From: Cytobacillus luteolus
GTDB lineage: Bacteria; Bacillota; Bacilli; Bacillales; Bacillaceae_L
Assembly: GCF_017873715.1 (NCBI RefSeq)
Contig: NZ_JAGGKM010000003.1
Span: 310,001 to 374,000 of the forward strand
Length of the DNA stretch: 64,000 nt
Reading direction: 5' to 3'
A program made the position numbers and the translations under genes. The notes below the pieces were generated by a model that made no database searches, was not told where the DNA came from, and saw only the letters and a program-made list of their open reading frames with translations. Positions 17,564 to 26,791 of the stretch are shown in pieces. Every line of letters begins with the position of its first letter. The stretch's first letter is position 1.

Positions 17564-18712
17564 GTGACAGTTAGTAAACCACATGGTGGTAAATTAATAA
17601 ATTTAGTTAATGAAACGATGCCAGTGGACGATAATGTAACTGAAATTGAACTAGACAATATGGCTTTAAGTGATTTGGAACTGATCGCAATTGGTGCATA
17701 CAGTCCCTTAACAGGCTTTCTTGGAAAAAAGGATTATGAGAATGTCCTACATCAAATGAGGCTTTCAACAGGCGAACCATGGTCAATACCGATTACGTTA
17801 GCTGTTAATGAATCCTTAGCTGAGCAATTAATCATAGGAGAAAAAGTAAAGCTTGTAAAAGATTCAGTAACCTATGGTGTGATTAAAGTTGCAGAGATTT
17901 TTTATCCAAATAAAGAGATAGAAGCATTTAAGGTGTATAAGACAAATGATCGCGAACATCCAGGAGTAGCTAACCTTTTTAAACGTCCAAATGTATATAT
18001 TGCTGGACCTATAACTTTAATAAAGCGTCCTGAGAAAAAAGACTTTACTAATTATTATTTAGATCCAGTTGAGACAAGAGCACTTTTTGAAAGACTTGGT
18101 TGGAATACAATTGTTGGTTTTCAAACAAGAAATCCTGTCCACCGTGCTCACGAATATATTCAAAAGACAGCACTTGAAATGGTGGATGGATTGTTCCTAA
18201 ATCCTCTAGTTGGGGAAACAAAATCAGATGATATCCCAAGTGATATACGAATGGAAAGCTATAAAGTGCTTTTAGAAAAATATTATCCAAAAAATCGTGT
18301 GCTTCTAGCTGTTTTTCCTGCAGCGATGAGATATGCTGGTCCACGAGAGGCTGTCTTTCATGCAATTGTAAGGAAAAATTATGGCTGTACTCATTTTATT
18401 GTCGGACGTGATCATGCAGGTGTCGGCAACTATTATGGTACGTATGATGCACAGAAAATTTTCAGTCATTTCACAAGCGAGGAACTGGGCATTCAAACAT
18501 TGTTTTTTGAACACAGTTTCTACTGCAAAAAATGTGGGAATATGGCCTCAGAAAAAACATGCCCACATGACAAGGAAAATCATGTGATACTATCAGGAAC
18601 AAAAGTAAGACAAATGTTAAAACAAGGTCAAAAACCACCTAAGGAATTCAGTCGACCTGAAGTTGTTGAGGTGTTAATTAAAGGCCTACAAGGTACGTTT
18701 ACAAAGATTTAA
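17564..18712 (+). CDS. sat: Sulfate adenylyltransferase
   Basis: 382 residues of the monofunctional bacterial type. It forms APS from sulfate and ATP. Motifs: [15 protein letters not shown] (HxxH nucleotide-binding), [17 protein letters not shown] and the [12 protein letters not shown] loop. The late [17 protein letters not shown] block is a Cys/His cluster found in many members. GGAGG lies before the GTG start. It supplies APS to CysH upstream and CysC downstream. Confidence 0.96.
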   Translation: MTVSKPHGGKLINLVNETMPVDDNVTEIELDNMALSDLELIAIGAYSPLTGFLGKKDYENVLHQMRLSTGEPWSIPITLAVNESLAEQLIIGEKVKLVKDSVTYGVIKVAEIFYPNKEIEAFKVYKTNDREHPGVANLFKRPNVYIAGPITLIKRPEKKDFTNYYLDPVETRALFERLGWNTIVGFQTRNPVHRAHEYIQKTALEMVDGLFLNPLVGETKSDDIPSDIRMESYKVLLEKYYPKNRVLLAVFPAAMRYAGPREAVFHAIVRKNYGCTHFIVGRDHAGVGNYYGTYDAQKIFSHFTSEELGIQTLFFEHSFYCKKCGNMASEKTCPHDKENHVILSGTKVRQMLKQGQKPPKEFSRPEVVEVLIKGLQGTFTKI

Positions 18713-18730
18713 AAAGGGTGGTTAGTTAAA

Positions 18731-19330
18731 GTGGGGAAACATCCTTATATCGTTTGGCATAAGTCGTTTATAACAAAAGCAGATCGACAAGACAAAAACA
18801 ATCATAAAAGCTGTGTTCTTTGGTTTACAGGGCTTTCTGGATCTGGAAAATCCTCATTAGCTAATGCCTTAGATAAAAAACTACATTCACTAGGTATACA
18901 AAGCTATGTGTTAGATGGAGACAATATCCGTCATGGTCTGAATAAGGGACTTGGGTTCAGTAAAGAGGATCGAAAAGAAAACATTCGTCGAATTGGTGAG
19001 GTTTCAAAGCTATTTGTAGACAGTGGAACGATTGTTTCAACAGCTTTTATTTCTCCGTTTCGTGAAGACAGGTGTTCAGTTAGAGAGCTGTTTCCAGAAG
19101 GGGAATTTATTGAAATCTATGTTAGATGTCCATTGGAAATATGTGAAGGACGTGATCCAAAAGGACTTTATAAAAAAGCAAGGTCTGGAGAAATTAAGGA
19201 TTTTACTGGAATTAGTTCACCTTATGAAGAACCTGTAAATCCAGAATTAATTATTGAAACGAATAGTAAATCACTGACAAAATCAGTCGATATTATCGTT
19301 GATTACCTACAAAGTAATAAAATAATTTAA
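18731..19330 (+). CDS. cysC: Adenylylsulfate kinase
   Basis: 199 residues. P-loop [14 protein letters not shown], then [17 protein letters not shown] (APS binding) and the lid FISPFREDR. It phosphorylates APS to PAPS. GTG start 18 bases after the sat stop region, preceded by AAAGGGTGG. No sulfite reductase gene is in this operon, which fits a path that stops at sulfite for the ComA reaction. Confidence 0.95.
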   Translation: MGKHPYIVWHKSFITKADRQDKNNHKSCVLWFTGLSGSGKSSLANALDKKLHSLGIQSYVLDGDNIRHGLNKGLGFSKEDRKENIRRIGEVSKLFVDSGTIVSTAFISPFREDRCSVRELFPEGEFIEIYVRCPLEICEGRDPKGLYKKARSGEIKDFTGISSPYEEPVNPELIIETNSKSLTKSVDIIVDYLQSNKII

Positions 19331-19334
19331 GGTA

Positions 19335-19379
19335 ACATAACAAAGACCGTGTATTAAATATCCACAGTCTTTGTTATTT
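19335..19379. terminator. Terminator of the sulfur operon
   Basis: AACAAAGAC-CGTG and CACA-GTCTTTGTT form a long stem, then seven Ts; likely shared with the convergent YitT-like gene, whose stop is inside it. Confidence 0.8.
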
Positions 19380-19994
19380 TTTTCTCCACCCTAATTCAGT
19401 TGAATAAGTATAAGGAATTTTAAAATGATAGATAAAATCAATGATATTGGTTGAGATGGTTTGGCATAGAATCGCAAAGATTACAATTGTCCAGTCAATC
19501 ACAGTTGCGGTTAGGAGGAAAATGAAAAAATTAATCCATAGCATCACTCGTCCTGGAGAAGTACCTTTCATTTTAGCAATCATTAATGCTGGAATAACCA
19601 TTCCACCACTAGAAGCCCCATTGCGTATAAGCAAACCAACTCCGATACCAAAAATAATACCACCACTTAATAAATCAACCCAAAAATAATTCGTAGATAA
19701 CTCCATATGTTCTGAAGCAAGGCTAACTGTTACAGATGTGATGGTAACAGAAAGCATTGTTCGAATGGTCCATGTATATCCAAAATACTTTAAGGCCAAA
19801 ACCAAAAAAGCAAAGTTAACAAACCAGAGGGCTAGTCCTAAAGGAAGTTGCAACCAATGGTTAATTAAGATAGCTAAGCCTGCAGCTCCACCAGAAGGTA
19901 TATTATGAGGAAAAAGAAATAATGACATCGCTAACCCTTGGAGGATTGCGCCTGAGAATATTAAAGTATACGAAACTAGTACTCTTTTAGACAT
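19374..19994 (-). CDS. YitT/YczE-type membrane protein
   Basis: 206 residues with five to six hydrophobic helices and the family blocks FPHNIPSGGAAGLAILI and FGIGVGLLIRNGASSGGMVIPA. The cytosolic DUF2179 domain found at the end of full-length YitT proteins is missing, so this is the short form. Function unknown. The start at 19994 has AGAGAAGGG upstream. Confidence 0.8.
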   Translation of the reverse strand: MSKRVLVSYTLIFSGAILQGLAMSLFLFPHNIPSGGAAGLAILINHWLQLPLGLALWFVNFAFLVLALKYFGYTWTIRTMLSVTITSVTVSLASEHMELSTNYFWVDLLSGGIIFGIGVGLLIRNGASSGGMVIPALMIAKMKGTSPGRVMLWINFFIFLLTATVIDWTIVIFAILCQTISTNIIDFIYHFKIPYTYSTELGWRKK

Positions 19995-20123
19995 AGGTAG
20001 GGTCGCCCTTCTCTCTGTTACAGTGGATATTTGGTTTGTTTCTATCAGTCACAATCATAACAAACATGATTCAAACCCCCATAACTATTGGACAACTCAT
20101 TACTTCTTGTCCATTCTATGATT

Positions 20124-20139
20124 ATAATCTTAAGATTAT
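20124..20139. promoter_or_regulatory. 16-bp palindrome upstream of the Sco gene
   Basis: ATAATCTTAAGATTAT, perfect dyad, about 100 bases before the Sco start in the gap shared with the divergent YitT-like gene. AT-rich palindromes are common by chance; metal-regulator sites (PerR/Fur style) look somewhat like this but the match is incomplete. Confidence 0.3.
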
Positions 20140-20241
20140 GATTTGAGAAACTGAAAATGTGCTTGGTTATCTTTTTTCTTTCTTCTTGTCTTTTTTTTTG
20201 GTAAAATGCTCATGAATTCATAAGAGTAAAGGAGACAAATT

Positions 20242-20811
20242 GTGAGAAAAAGTGGCTTAATGATCCTAATAGGATTTTTACTGTTTTTAACGGCATGTGG
20301 ATATGAGATAGAAAATCCTCATAATTGGGAAGTACAGGAATTTAAGTATATAAATCAAGATGGCAAAGAAGTAGCTCTTGAGAGTTTAAAAGGAAAGGTG
20401 TGGTTAGCGAACTTTATTTTCACAAATTGTGATACGGTTTGCCCACCGATGACTGCTAATATGGCTAAGATTCAAGGGCTATTACATGAAGAAGGAATAG
20501 AAAATGTGGAGATTGTTTCATTTACTGTTGACCCTGAAGTTGATACTCCGGATGTGTTAAAGGAGTTTGCCGGGAAGTTCGATGCTGACTTTTCTAATTG
20601 GCACTTTCTAACTGGCTATTCTCAAGATGAAATTGAAACTTTTGCGAGAGAAAGCTTTAAATCATTAGTTCAAAAGATAAAGGGAGAGCCTCAGGTTGGC
20701 CATGGGACTTCTTTTTATGTTGTAGATAAAGAGGGAATCATTAAACAAAGCTATAGCGGGGTTGATGTTCCTTTTGAACAGATTATTAAAGATGTTAAAT
20801 CGTTGAATTAG
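20242..20811 (+). CDS. SCO1/SenC family lipoprotein (YpmQ/BsSco)
   Basis: 189 residues. Lipobox FLTACGYE anchors it outside the membrane. Thioredoxin-fold domain with the copper site CDTVCPP (CxxxC) and the distal histidine in VGHGTSFYVVD. BsSco delivers copper to the CuA centre of cytochrome c oxidase. Its close company with ypmP, ypmR and ypmS, although interrupted here, is the B. subtilis arrangement. GTG start after GGAGAC. Confidence 0.92.
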   Translation: MRKSGLMILIGFLLFLTACGYEIENPHNWEVQEFKYINQDGKEVALESLKGKVWLANFIFTNCDTVCPPMTANMAKIQGLLHEEGIENVEIVSFTVDPEVDTPDVLKEFAGKFDADFSNWHFLTGYSQDEIETFARESFKSLVQKIKGEPQVGHGTSFYVVDKEGIIKQSYSGVDVPFEQIIKDVKSLN

Positions 20812-20817
20812 AGTCTA

Positions 20818-20853
20818 ACCAAAAAAAGGATCTCTTTTGGAGGTCCTTTTTTA
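20818..20853. terminator. Bidirectional terminator after Sco
   Basis: AAAAAAGGAtc and gGTCCTTTTTT flank TCTTTTGGA with A and T tails. Confidence 0.7.
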
Positions 20854-21003
20854 GTCTTCTGTTGCTCCGTCTTCTACGATTGTGGCGAGTTCTTTCCAGA
20901 AGAGATCTTTTGCATTGTAAGTGTGACAGTCATCTAGCATTAAGAAATCTAGTTCTTCGGGTATTTGTGAGACATCGTTTTCCTTTTCTTTAGAGTTTGT
21001 CAT
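20851..21003 (-). CDS. 50-aa acidic protein coupled to the glycosyltransferase
   Basis: The minus-strand frame starts MTNSKEKENDVSQIPEELDF and continues LMLDDCHTYNAKDLFWKELA to TIVEDGATED. It is strongly acidic and soluble. Its ATG overlaps the glycosyltransferase stop (ATGA), pointing to translational coupling. I know no family. The coupling and intact frame are the evidence. Confidence 0.55.
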   Translation of the reverse strand: MTNSKEKENDVSQIPEELDFLMLDDCHTYNAKDLFWKELATIVEDGATED

Positions 21004-22139
21004 TGGGCATTTCTCTTCCTTTCGGTTTCTTGTATTATTCGATCTAAAATAACGGCTGCAGGTTCATGGTGGAAATCACCGTGATATTGTTCTAGCGAAG
21101 AGTGATATTGCTCTAAATTTTTCTCTGATCTGTAGGTAGATAGTAAATGTTGTTCAAGATCTTCGTATAGCTCCCAGTCAGTTAATGGGAAAACAACTCC
21201 CAATTTGTTTAGTTCATTTAGATTAATCTCTTCCTGGCCAGGGAGAGCATGATACACAAAAATAGGCACTCTCTTCTGAAGGCATTCACTTACCGTGACA
21301 CCGCCAGGCTTCGTAATTATAAAATCGGACTGACAATATATAGTATCCATTTCTTCCCGAGAGCTTATGTAAGGAAGCGGATGGATGTACTTACAACTTT
21401 GGTTTTTTAGCTGGTTATAAAGTTTCGTATTTTTCCCACACAAAATATGATAGATAATCTGTCCTGTTGGTTTTAATTTATTTATAAGCCGATCAATGAC
21501 TCCGACGCCTAAACTGCCCCCCATAATCGTACATTGTAGCTGTGGTTTAGAGGGAATAGACCTAGAGTGAGTTTGTTGGAGAATTTTACGATGCAGAGGA
21601 ATCCCGGTGACATAAATTTGATTTTCGGTAATGCCCCGAGTTATCAAGTCATTTTTCATATTCCGATTAGAAACAAAGTGATAGTCTATATAATTTGTTC
21701 CCCAGAAGCTATGAACAAAAAAATCGGTATAAACATTGACAATAGGTACTGAAGTAAAGCCTCTTTTTTTTAATTGGTTCAACATATAAGAAGGCAGTGC
21801 ATGTGAGCAAACGACGATATCAGGTTTCGTTTCTAACAGGATCTTTTTAATAAAATGAATAAATAACAGTTCATAAAGTTTGTAATTTTTATTAATGGAT
21901 GCCCCACTATAAACAGAACTCTTATAAAGCCAACTGTAAGTTGAAGGGAAATGGTGTATCCATTTTAAATATATCCCCGATATAAGGGACTCTAGCTTTC
22001 CGTACCCATAATGAAGCACATCAATTTTATCAAAAACCAAACCTGAATAATTAACCTCTAAGTCCTCCCTCAAAGCATCTACCACTTGGTGGTGACCGGA
22101 AGGTATCTGTAAAAAAGGCAAAAATAAGACCTTTTTCAT
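21000..22139 (-). CDS. GT28-type glycosyltransferase (MGDG synthase/UgtP-like, YkoN-type)
   Basis: About 379 residues. The N-terminal block LFLPFLQIPSGHHQVVDAL is the MGDG-synthase domain pattern (G-H-x-x-V), and the C-terminal UDP-sugar domain shows CTIMGGSLGVGVIDRLI, SDFIITKPGGVTVSECLQKRVPIF and PLPGQEE-like HALPGQEEINL. It likely glycosylates diacylglycerol or a related lipid at the membrane. ATG 22139 is used since AAAGGAG is correctly spaced; an upstream in-frame ATG has none. Together with the divergent YkoP- and YkoQ-like genes it recalls B. subtilis ykoN-ykoP-ykoQ. Confidence 0.83.
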   Translation of the reverse strand: MKKVLFLPFLQIPSGHHQVVDALREDLEVNYSGLVFDKIDVLHYGYGKLESLISGIYLKWIHHFPSTYSWLYKSSVYSGASINKNYKLYELLFIHFIKKILLETKPDIVVCSHALPSYMLNQLKKRGFTSVPIVNVYTDFFVHSFWGTNYIDYHFVSNRNMKNDLITRGITENQIYVTGIPLHRKILQQTHSRSIPSKPQLQCTIMGGSLGVGVIDRLINKLKPTGQIIYHILCGKNTKLYNQLKNQSCKYIHPLPYISSREEMDTIYCQSDFIITKPGGVTVSECLQKRVPIFVYHALPGQEEINLNELNKLGVVFPLTDWELYEDLEQHLLSTYRSEKNLEQYHSSLEQYHGDFHHEPAAVILDRIIQETERKRNAQ

Positions 22140-22320
22140 AAGTAGACTCCTTTGCAATACATAGTTACCTTAGTTTGAATTGTTCATGAAGGATTTATTC
22201 AGAAATAGCTAGGTTAACGTACGCCAAAATAAAACCTTTAATTCCCAATAATATTATTGGTAAGAAAATCAAAAAATTTAACTATAAGTATCCTTCATGC
22301 AAAGGAGAGTGATCCTTCAT

Positions 22321-22884
22321 ATGTTGAAGATGAGATTATATTTTTTATCAATATGGTCTATCCTAGACCCAATTTACTACTTATTTACCCGATTAATTTA
22401 CTTAGAAGACACGAATCAACAACGAAATATATTCCGTGTAAGACTTACTCGCTATAAAGGTAAAGAAGTAAACCTGAAGGATGGCACTATCATTAAGAAA
22501 AATGATCTTTTAATAAAGATTCATTTACATAATGTTCGGTTATTGAAAGACATGAATAGTGTGGAAAGTGATACAAGAAGGGGAAGAATCATTTATAAAC
22601 ATGTCTTAAATGGAATGCCAAGCCTAGCAGACCATATACAATCTCATTCAAGGAGTGAGGAGATAAAGGGTATAGTTGGTATTACGATGTTGCATAAAGG
22701 GTGTAGTCGACTCGGATTTGAGACATTTGAAATTAAAAATCCGCTATATCGTTTTATAAAGCAATTTGTATTTATACCAATGTATTGTTTATCAGTTTCA
22801 CAAATAAATACACAAAGCCTCAGAAGACCTCCGAAGTATCTTTTTATGTCAAAAGAAGCTCTTTTAAATCTATATAAACGTTAA
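22321..22884 (+). CDS. YkoP-like protein
   Basis: 187 residues. A short N-terminal hydrophobic segment (YFLSIWSILDPIYYLFTRLIYLE) is followed by a soluble domain with DGTIIKKNDLLIKIHLHN and GIVGITMLHKGCSRLGFE. Function unknown. The assignment rests on this pattern and on its place between a YkoN-like glycosyltransferase and a YkoQ-like phosphoesterase. ATG 22321 is a compromise: AAAGGAG lies 13 bases upstream; ATG 22297 lies before that site. Confidence 0.65.
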   Translation: MLKMRLYFLSIWSILDPIYYLFTRLIYLEDTNQQRNIFRVRLTRYKGKEVNLKDGTIIKKNDLLIKIHLHNVRLLKDMNSVESDTRRGRIIYKHVLNGMPSLADHIQSHSRSEEIKGIVGITMLHKGCSRLGFETFEIKNPLYRFIKQFVFIPMYCLSVSQINTQSLRRPPKYLFMSKEALLNLYKR

Positions 22885-22952
22885 CTAACTAGTTATTACC
22901 AGTTACTTTTCTCCTTCTTTTTACTATAATTGTAAAAGAAGGAGGAGATACT

Positions 22953-23828
22953 ATGTCTTTTTTCTTAATTGCGATCTTAATAATCGTATTAGCTATCGGA
23001 ATTTACCGAGCGAATAAAAACACCCACAACGTGGTGATGAATAGAATAGATGTTAATGCTTCTATGAACAAAATCGACAACCCTAATTCCCCTACTTTAA
23101 ATATACTTCACTTATCTGATATCCATTTGGAGAATCTCTCAATTTCACCAGACACTTTATATCAAAAATTAAAGGATGAAAAAATTGATTTAATTGCACT
23201 TACAGGTGACTTTTTAGATCGTAAACGTAGCATACCTAAACTAGTTCCATATCTTCAAGTGCTTAATAAGTTACAGGTAGAGCATGGGATGTATGCTATA
23301 TTTGGTAATCATGATTATGTTTTAAAGAATGAGAGATTTGAAGAATTGAGGAAAACATTAGAAGACAATGGCTGTATAACAATGCAAAATGAGAATGCTT
23401 CGATTCTAATTGAAGGCAATAAACTTAACATTATTGGAATTGATGATTTTAGTACAAAACGTAGTGACATAGAAAAGTCGTATAAAAATATTAAGGGTGG
23501 TTACAATTTAGTGTTAACACATGACCCAAATATTGTTCTGCATATGGATAACTACCATTTTGACTATTTATTATCTGGACATTTTCATGGTGGTCAGATC
23601 CATTGGCCAAGGCCATATCATCTTGCAAAAATGGGTAAATTAGCTCGGTTGAATATTATTAAAGGCTTTCATGAGCGTAATGGGAAGCCGTATTATATTA
23701 GTGAAGGTCTTGGGCAAACAGGTGTGAATATCCGTGTGGGCTCATTACCTGAAATTACGATTCATAAAGTAAATATTACATGTAATGACCAAATAGTTGT
23801 TCATACAGAGATGAAAAGGGCACAGTAA
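22953..23828 (+). CDS. Membrane-anchored metallophosphoesterase (YkoQ/YaeI-like)
   Basis: 291 residues. One N-terminal helix, then the calcineurin-like fold: LHLSDIHLENL, LTGDFLDRK, FGNHDYV, LTHDPN and LSGHFHGGQIHWP carry the two-metal ligands. YaeI-type members act on lipid or nucleotide phosphates at the membrane face. GAAGGAGGAG precedes ATG. Together with the neighbouring glycosyltransferase a lipid substrate is plausible (inference). Confidence 0.87.
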   Translation: MSFFLIAILIIVLAIGIYRANKNTHNVVMNRIDVNASMNKIDNPNSPTLNILHLSDIHLENLSISPDTLYQKLKDEKIDLIALTGDFLDRKRSIPKLVPYLQVLNKLQVEHGMYAIFGNHDYVLKNERFEELRKTLEDNGCITMQNENASILIEGNKLNIIGIDDFSTKRSDIEKSYKNIKGGYNLVLTHDPNIVLHMDNYHFDYLLSGHFHGGQIHWPRPYHLAKMGKLARLNIIKGFHERNGKPYYISEGLGQTGVNIRVGSLPEITIHKVNITCNDQIVVHTEMKRAQ

Positions 23829-23841
23829 TGTGTCCTTTTTG
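23814..23841 (+). terminator. Terminator of the metallophosphoesterase gene
   Basis: AAAGGGCACA and TGTGTCCTTT enclose the stop codon; T run follows. Confidence 0.7.
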
Positions 23842-23951
23842 ACTTTTTAGATAATTGTCCTCATGATTTCATTAAAGTTGAATATGCTATAATACTAAAA
23901 AAATCTAAAATCTGATTTGATAGAATTAGTGATTAGTAGGTGATCAAAGTA

Positions 23952-24734
23952 ATGTATAAACTACTTCTAGTATTCTGTGTAGTGCTACTAACTTCATGCT
24001 CTATACTAAGTCCTGTAAGTAATCAATCTTCACAACGACAACTAGTTTTTGTTCCTTTAAAACAATCTATTCCTGAGTCATTTATACCCAGGGACTATTC
24101 CATTGTAGCCTTTGGGGATTCCCTAACAGAGGGCTTTGGTGATACGACCAATAACGGTGGATATGTGACCTTGTTAGAAAAGATGCTCCTTGAGAATAAA
24201 GGCATAAAAAATATTAATATGAAAAACCTTGGTATTAATGGGAATACAACTGGACATCTTTTGGCAAGACTGGAATTAAGTGAAGTACAACAACCATTAA
24301 AAAATGCAGATATTGTTATTATTACTGTTGGTGGAAATGACTTAATGAAGGTTGCTATGGAGAACTTTTTAGCGCTAGATTTTGATGTGTTTCGAGATGA
24401 GAAAGGTCCATATGAAGAACGTCTGAAAACGATCATAGAGAATATTCGTACTATTAATGGAGATATTCACATTATGTTGGTTGGCCTCTATAATCCATTT
24501 GATGTTTTGTTAGGTGATTTACCTGAAGTTGATACTGTCATAGAGGAATGGAATGATGGAAGTCAAAACTTGCTTAGTAAGTATCCAAACACGACGTTTG
24601 TAGCAGTGAATGATATCTTTAAAAACAGTGATGTTAATTTATTATATACGGATGATTTTCACCCGAACTCAATAGGGTATCAACGTATGGCGGATAGAAT
24701 TTACCAAACGTTTATCGAGAAGTTCAGTCAATAA
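23952..24734 (+). CDS. ypmR: SGNH/GDSL-type lipase lipoprotein (YpmR)
   Basis: About 260 residues. Lipobox LLTSCSIL. The SGNH blocks are VAFGDSLTEGFG (Ser), LGINGNTTGHLLAR (Gly), VGGNDLMKV (Asn) and the C-terminal DDFHPNSIGYQRMAD (Asp/His). It is an extracellular esterase or lipase on the membrane surface with unknown substrate. ATG 23952 is chosen because AGGTG has good spacing. ypmS follows after 20 bases, as in B. subtilis. Confidence 0.87.
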   Translation: MYKLLLVFCVVLLTSCSILSPVSNQSSQRQLVFVPLKQSIPESFIPRDYSIVAFGDSLTEGFGDTTNNGGYVTLLEKMLLENKGIKNINMKNLGINGNTTGHLLARLELSEVQQPLKNADIVIITVGGNDLMKVAMENFLALDFDVFRDEKGPYEERLKTIIENIRTINGDIHIMLVGLYNPFDVLLGDLPEVDTVIEEWNDGSQNLLSKYPNTTFVAVNDIFKNSDVNLLYTDDFHPNSIGYQRMADRIYQTFIEKFSQ

Positions 24735-24754
24735 GCAGGGTAAGGGAGTAGATT

Positions 24755-25333
24755 ATGGGAAAGTGGAAGGGATTGTTTTTTGGATTACTGGCGCTAAATG
24801 TAGTCATTGTTATTGTAATAGTAACAGCACTCTTTAAAGTACCAACGGAGGAGCGTGACAATCCGTTTACACCTTTAGATCAATCAGGTGTTGAGTTAAA
24901 AGTGGTTAGTAGTAAAGGGGAATTAACGAAAGTAATTAACAATTATTTAGAAAAGGAATCAAAAAATAATCCTCTAGATTATGAGATTATACTAGATGAA
25001 GAAGTCTTATTAATTGGATCAATTACAGCGTTTAATCGGAAACTACATCTAGAAATGAAGTTTAATCCAATCGTTACTCCAGAAGGTGACCTTATTCTAG
25101 AACAGGAAACCATTTCAATCGGTCAATTGATGTTACCTGTTCCATTTGTCCTAACGTACATAAAGGAAAACTATATCCTGCCTGAATGGGTAGTGATTGA
25201 TCCAAAAGAAGAATTGATTTATGTCTCTGTAACACAAATGGATATGAAAAGTGATGTTGATGTAAAAGTAGATACGTTTGATTTAGAAGAAGATAATATA
25301 ACCTTTAAACTTATTGTACCGTTAACTAAATAA
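24755..25333 (+). CDS. ypmS: YpmS family protein (DUF2140)
   Basis: 192 residues: an N-terminal membrane anchor (LFFGLLALNVVIVIVIVTALF) and an extracytoplasmic beta-rich domain with the block LEMKFNPIVTPEGDLILEQETISIGQLMLPVPFVLTYI. It matches YpmS, conserved next to YpmR. Function unknown; a partner of the YpmR esterase is likely by conserved pairing. Confidence 0.85.
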   Translation: MGKWKGLFFGLLALNVVIVIVIVTALFKVPTEERDNPFTPLDQSGVELKVVSSKGELTKVINNYLEKESKNNPLDYEIILDEEVLLIGSITAFNRKLHLEMKFNPIVTPEGDLILEQETISIGQLMLPVPFVLTYIKENYILPEWVVIDPKEELIYVSVTQMDMKSDVDVKVDTFDLEEDNITFKLIVPLTK

Positions 25334-25336
25334 AAC

Positions 25337-25379
25337 AAGAAAATCACTTGATGCACAAAATGCACAAGTGATTTTTTAG
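25337..25379. terminator. Bidirectional terminator between ypmS and yozQ-like
   Basis: AAAATCACTTG-TGCA and TGCA-CAAGTGATTTTTT pair across a short loop. Confidence 0.85.
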
Positions 25380-25383
25380 TTAG

Positions 25384-25611
25384 TTATTTATCTCCATCAT
25401 AGCCAGTACGTGGAATTTCAATATCTTTTCCATTTACATCATCAATTTTTGCGTCAATTGTACCTTCCGTCAACGTGTCGCTTGTTTGTTCATGAGTGAT
25501 TGCAAGTCCCTGTGCTTCAAGTGAATTACTTTGATAATCAGATGGATCATATGTTTTACCTGCAATTTTTAAGTTTTCATTTTGAGGAATTTCATGATTG
25601 TTTTTTGTCAA
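25384..25611 (-). CDS. YozQ-like protein (DUF4025)
   Basis: 75 residues, hydrophilic and acidic: GKTYDPSDYQSNSLEAQGLAITHEQTSDT is the family core, as far as I recall YozQ. No catalytic motif. GGAGG site upstream. Such small proteins are often spore-associated, but nothing here proves that. Confidence 0.7.
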   Translation of the reverse strand: MTKNNHEIPQNENLKIAGKTYDPSDYQSNSLEAQGLAITHEQTSDTLTEGTIDAKIDDVNGKDIEIPRTGYDGDK

Positions 25612-25702
25612 AATAAAGGCCTCCTACCCATTTATTTCTTATGCATTTATTAATCTCAACTTTAGTGGGTTGTCGTATGTGAAGAATTTTCTTCCAAAAA
25701 AG

Positions 25703-26062
25703 TTAGGCCATTGATGTTTTTCTTGTTTTTCCGGATTTCACTAAATAAGAATGAGTAAAATGTTCTGTCACAGCTAATAGAAAACCAATAATGAGAGCAC
25801 CAAACAGAGTTGCAGATGCTGTTGTGAAAAGATTTGTAACGAAATATACAATAATGACTGAAGCAACAAAATCCATTAATGTACTAAACCAAACACGACC
25901 CTCTTTTAAAAATAAATACTCCATCGCTACCCCAGCTACAGCTAAAATCAAACCGACAATAATAGGTTGTATAAAGTTTGCGTAGTGGACATTTGCAAGG
26001 AATGAAGCTGATAAAGCCACAACTAAAGGACAAATAATGATTTTCATTAATAAACTTGTCAT
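25703..26062 (-). CDS. YndM family membrane protein (DUF2512)
   Basis: 119 residues with four hydrophobic helices (LIMKIIICPLVV-like start, then VHYANFIQPIIVGLILAVAG and LMDFVASVIIVYFV) and a basic C-terminal tail. It fits the DUF2512 pattern. ATG 26062 follows AAGGAGGTAAG; the longer frame to 26119 has no ribosome binding site. Confidence 0.78.
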   Translation of the reverse strand: MTSLLMKIIICPLVVALSASFLANVHYANFIQPIIVGLILAVAGVAMEYLFLKEGRVWFSTLMDFVASVIIVYFVTNLFTTASATLFGALIIGFLLAVTEHFTHSYLVKSGKTRKTSMA

Positions 26063-26177
26063 CTTTCTTACCTCCTTATTGCTAAAATTTCCAACTAGAA
26101 TTGAACTTATGTTTGGCAAAAATTTGGATTTTTATTAACTCTCTAGGCATATGCCTTTTCGAAACAGTGGGGGTTTG

Positions 26178-26186
26178 CATATGGTA
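26178..26186 (+). promoter_or_regulatory. SigK-like -10 box before yjcZ copy 1
   Basis: CATATGGTA fits the mother-cell sigma-K -10 pattern CATAnnnTA about 30 bases before the start codon. An AAAC lies upstream at a short distance, so the -35 is doubtful. Confidence 0.4.
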
Positions 26187-26216
26187 GAACTATAGATGTA
26201 AAAGGGGGTGGAATGA

Positions 26217-26348
26217 ATGGGTTACGGACACTGTGGCTATGGTTATGGTCCACAAGTTGCTGGTGCTGGTTATGGTACTGGTAGTGGATTTGTGTTAATT
26301 GTAGTATTATTTATTTTATTAATCATTGTAGGTGCTTCTTGGTGCTAA
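26217..26348 (+). CDS. YjcZ family sporulation miniprotein, copy 1
   Basis: 43 residues: a Gly/Tyr-rich head (GYGHCGYGYGPQVAGAGYG) and a hydrophobic tail [19 protein letters not shown]. This is the YjcZ/SscA pattern of spore-assembly miniproteins. AAGGGGGTGGA precedes ATG. The tail is almost identical to the copy at 40879-41004. Confidence 0.85.
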   Translation: MGYGHCGYGYGPQVAGAGYGTGSGFVLIVVLFILLIIVGASWC

Positions 26349-26452
26349 AAAAAATGAACTAATCTAGTTTGTTTTATACAGTAAATGATTTTTCATTACT
26401 GGTAAACTCCAAGCGTAGTTATGTATGATGCCTTTCCTCCTTCAATAATAAA

Positions 26453-26492
26453 AGATGGGGCTGTTCCTGTATAAGAGAGCAGCCCCATTTAA
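26453..26492 (+). terminator. Hairpin downstream of yjcZ copy 1
   Basis: ATGGGGCTG and CAGCCCCAT enclose TTCCTGTATAAGAGAG; short T tail. The rest of 26349-26791 holds only a doubtful 23-codon frame and a second terminator. Confidence 0.65.
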
Positions 26493-26591
26493 AATGTGTA
26501 TTGGGGAAAAATAAAAAAACTAGCTATTTACATCTTTTAGTAGTTATACTATAATTTTCTTATATTAAATTCGGAAAGTGGGTGATGTGTT

Positions 26592-26663
26592 ATGAGCAAA
26601 AATTTATTAGGAGCTATCGGTAAATTAATTGAATATAACACCACCCATCCTTTTTCTCTGTAA
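26592..26663 (+). CDS. Possible 23-aa peptide
   Basis: A tiny frame MSKNLLGAIGKLIEYNTTHP-FSL behind GTGGGTGATG. The N-terminal 15 residues could form an amphipathic helix. A terminator 65 bases downstream suggests a separate transcript. No family known; could be chance. Confidence 0.3.
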   Translation: MSKNLLGAIGKLIEYNTTHPFSL

Positions 26664-26726
26664 TATCTATCTGGGATTTGTGATGGGTTGGATACAACTC
26701 AGATCATAGTTATTAATTCTTTTAAG

Positions 26727-26758
26727 AAAAAGACTGCTGATCAGTCTTTTTTATTTTG
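26727..26758 (+). terminator. Terminator before rsgA-like gene
   Basis: AAAGACTGC and CAGTCTTT around TGAT, then T-rich tail. Confidence 0.7.
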
Positions 26759-26791
26759 TCTAATTTTAAGAATCCCTAGGAGGAATAGGAA

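Noticed and set aside
22257-22457. 66-aa plus-strand frame before the YkoP-like gene
   Set aside because: It overlaps the better supported YkoP-like frame, has no ribosome site and an unremarkable composition.
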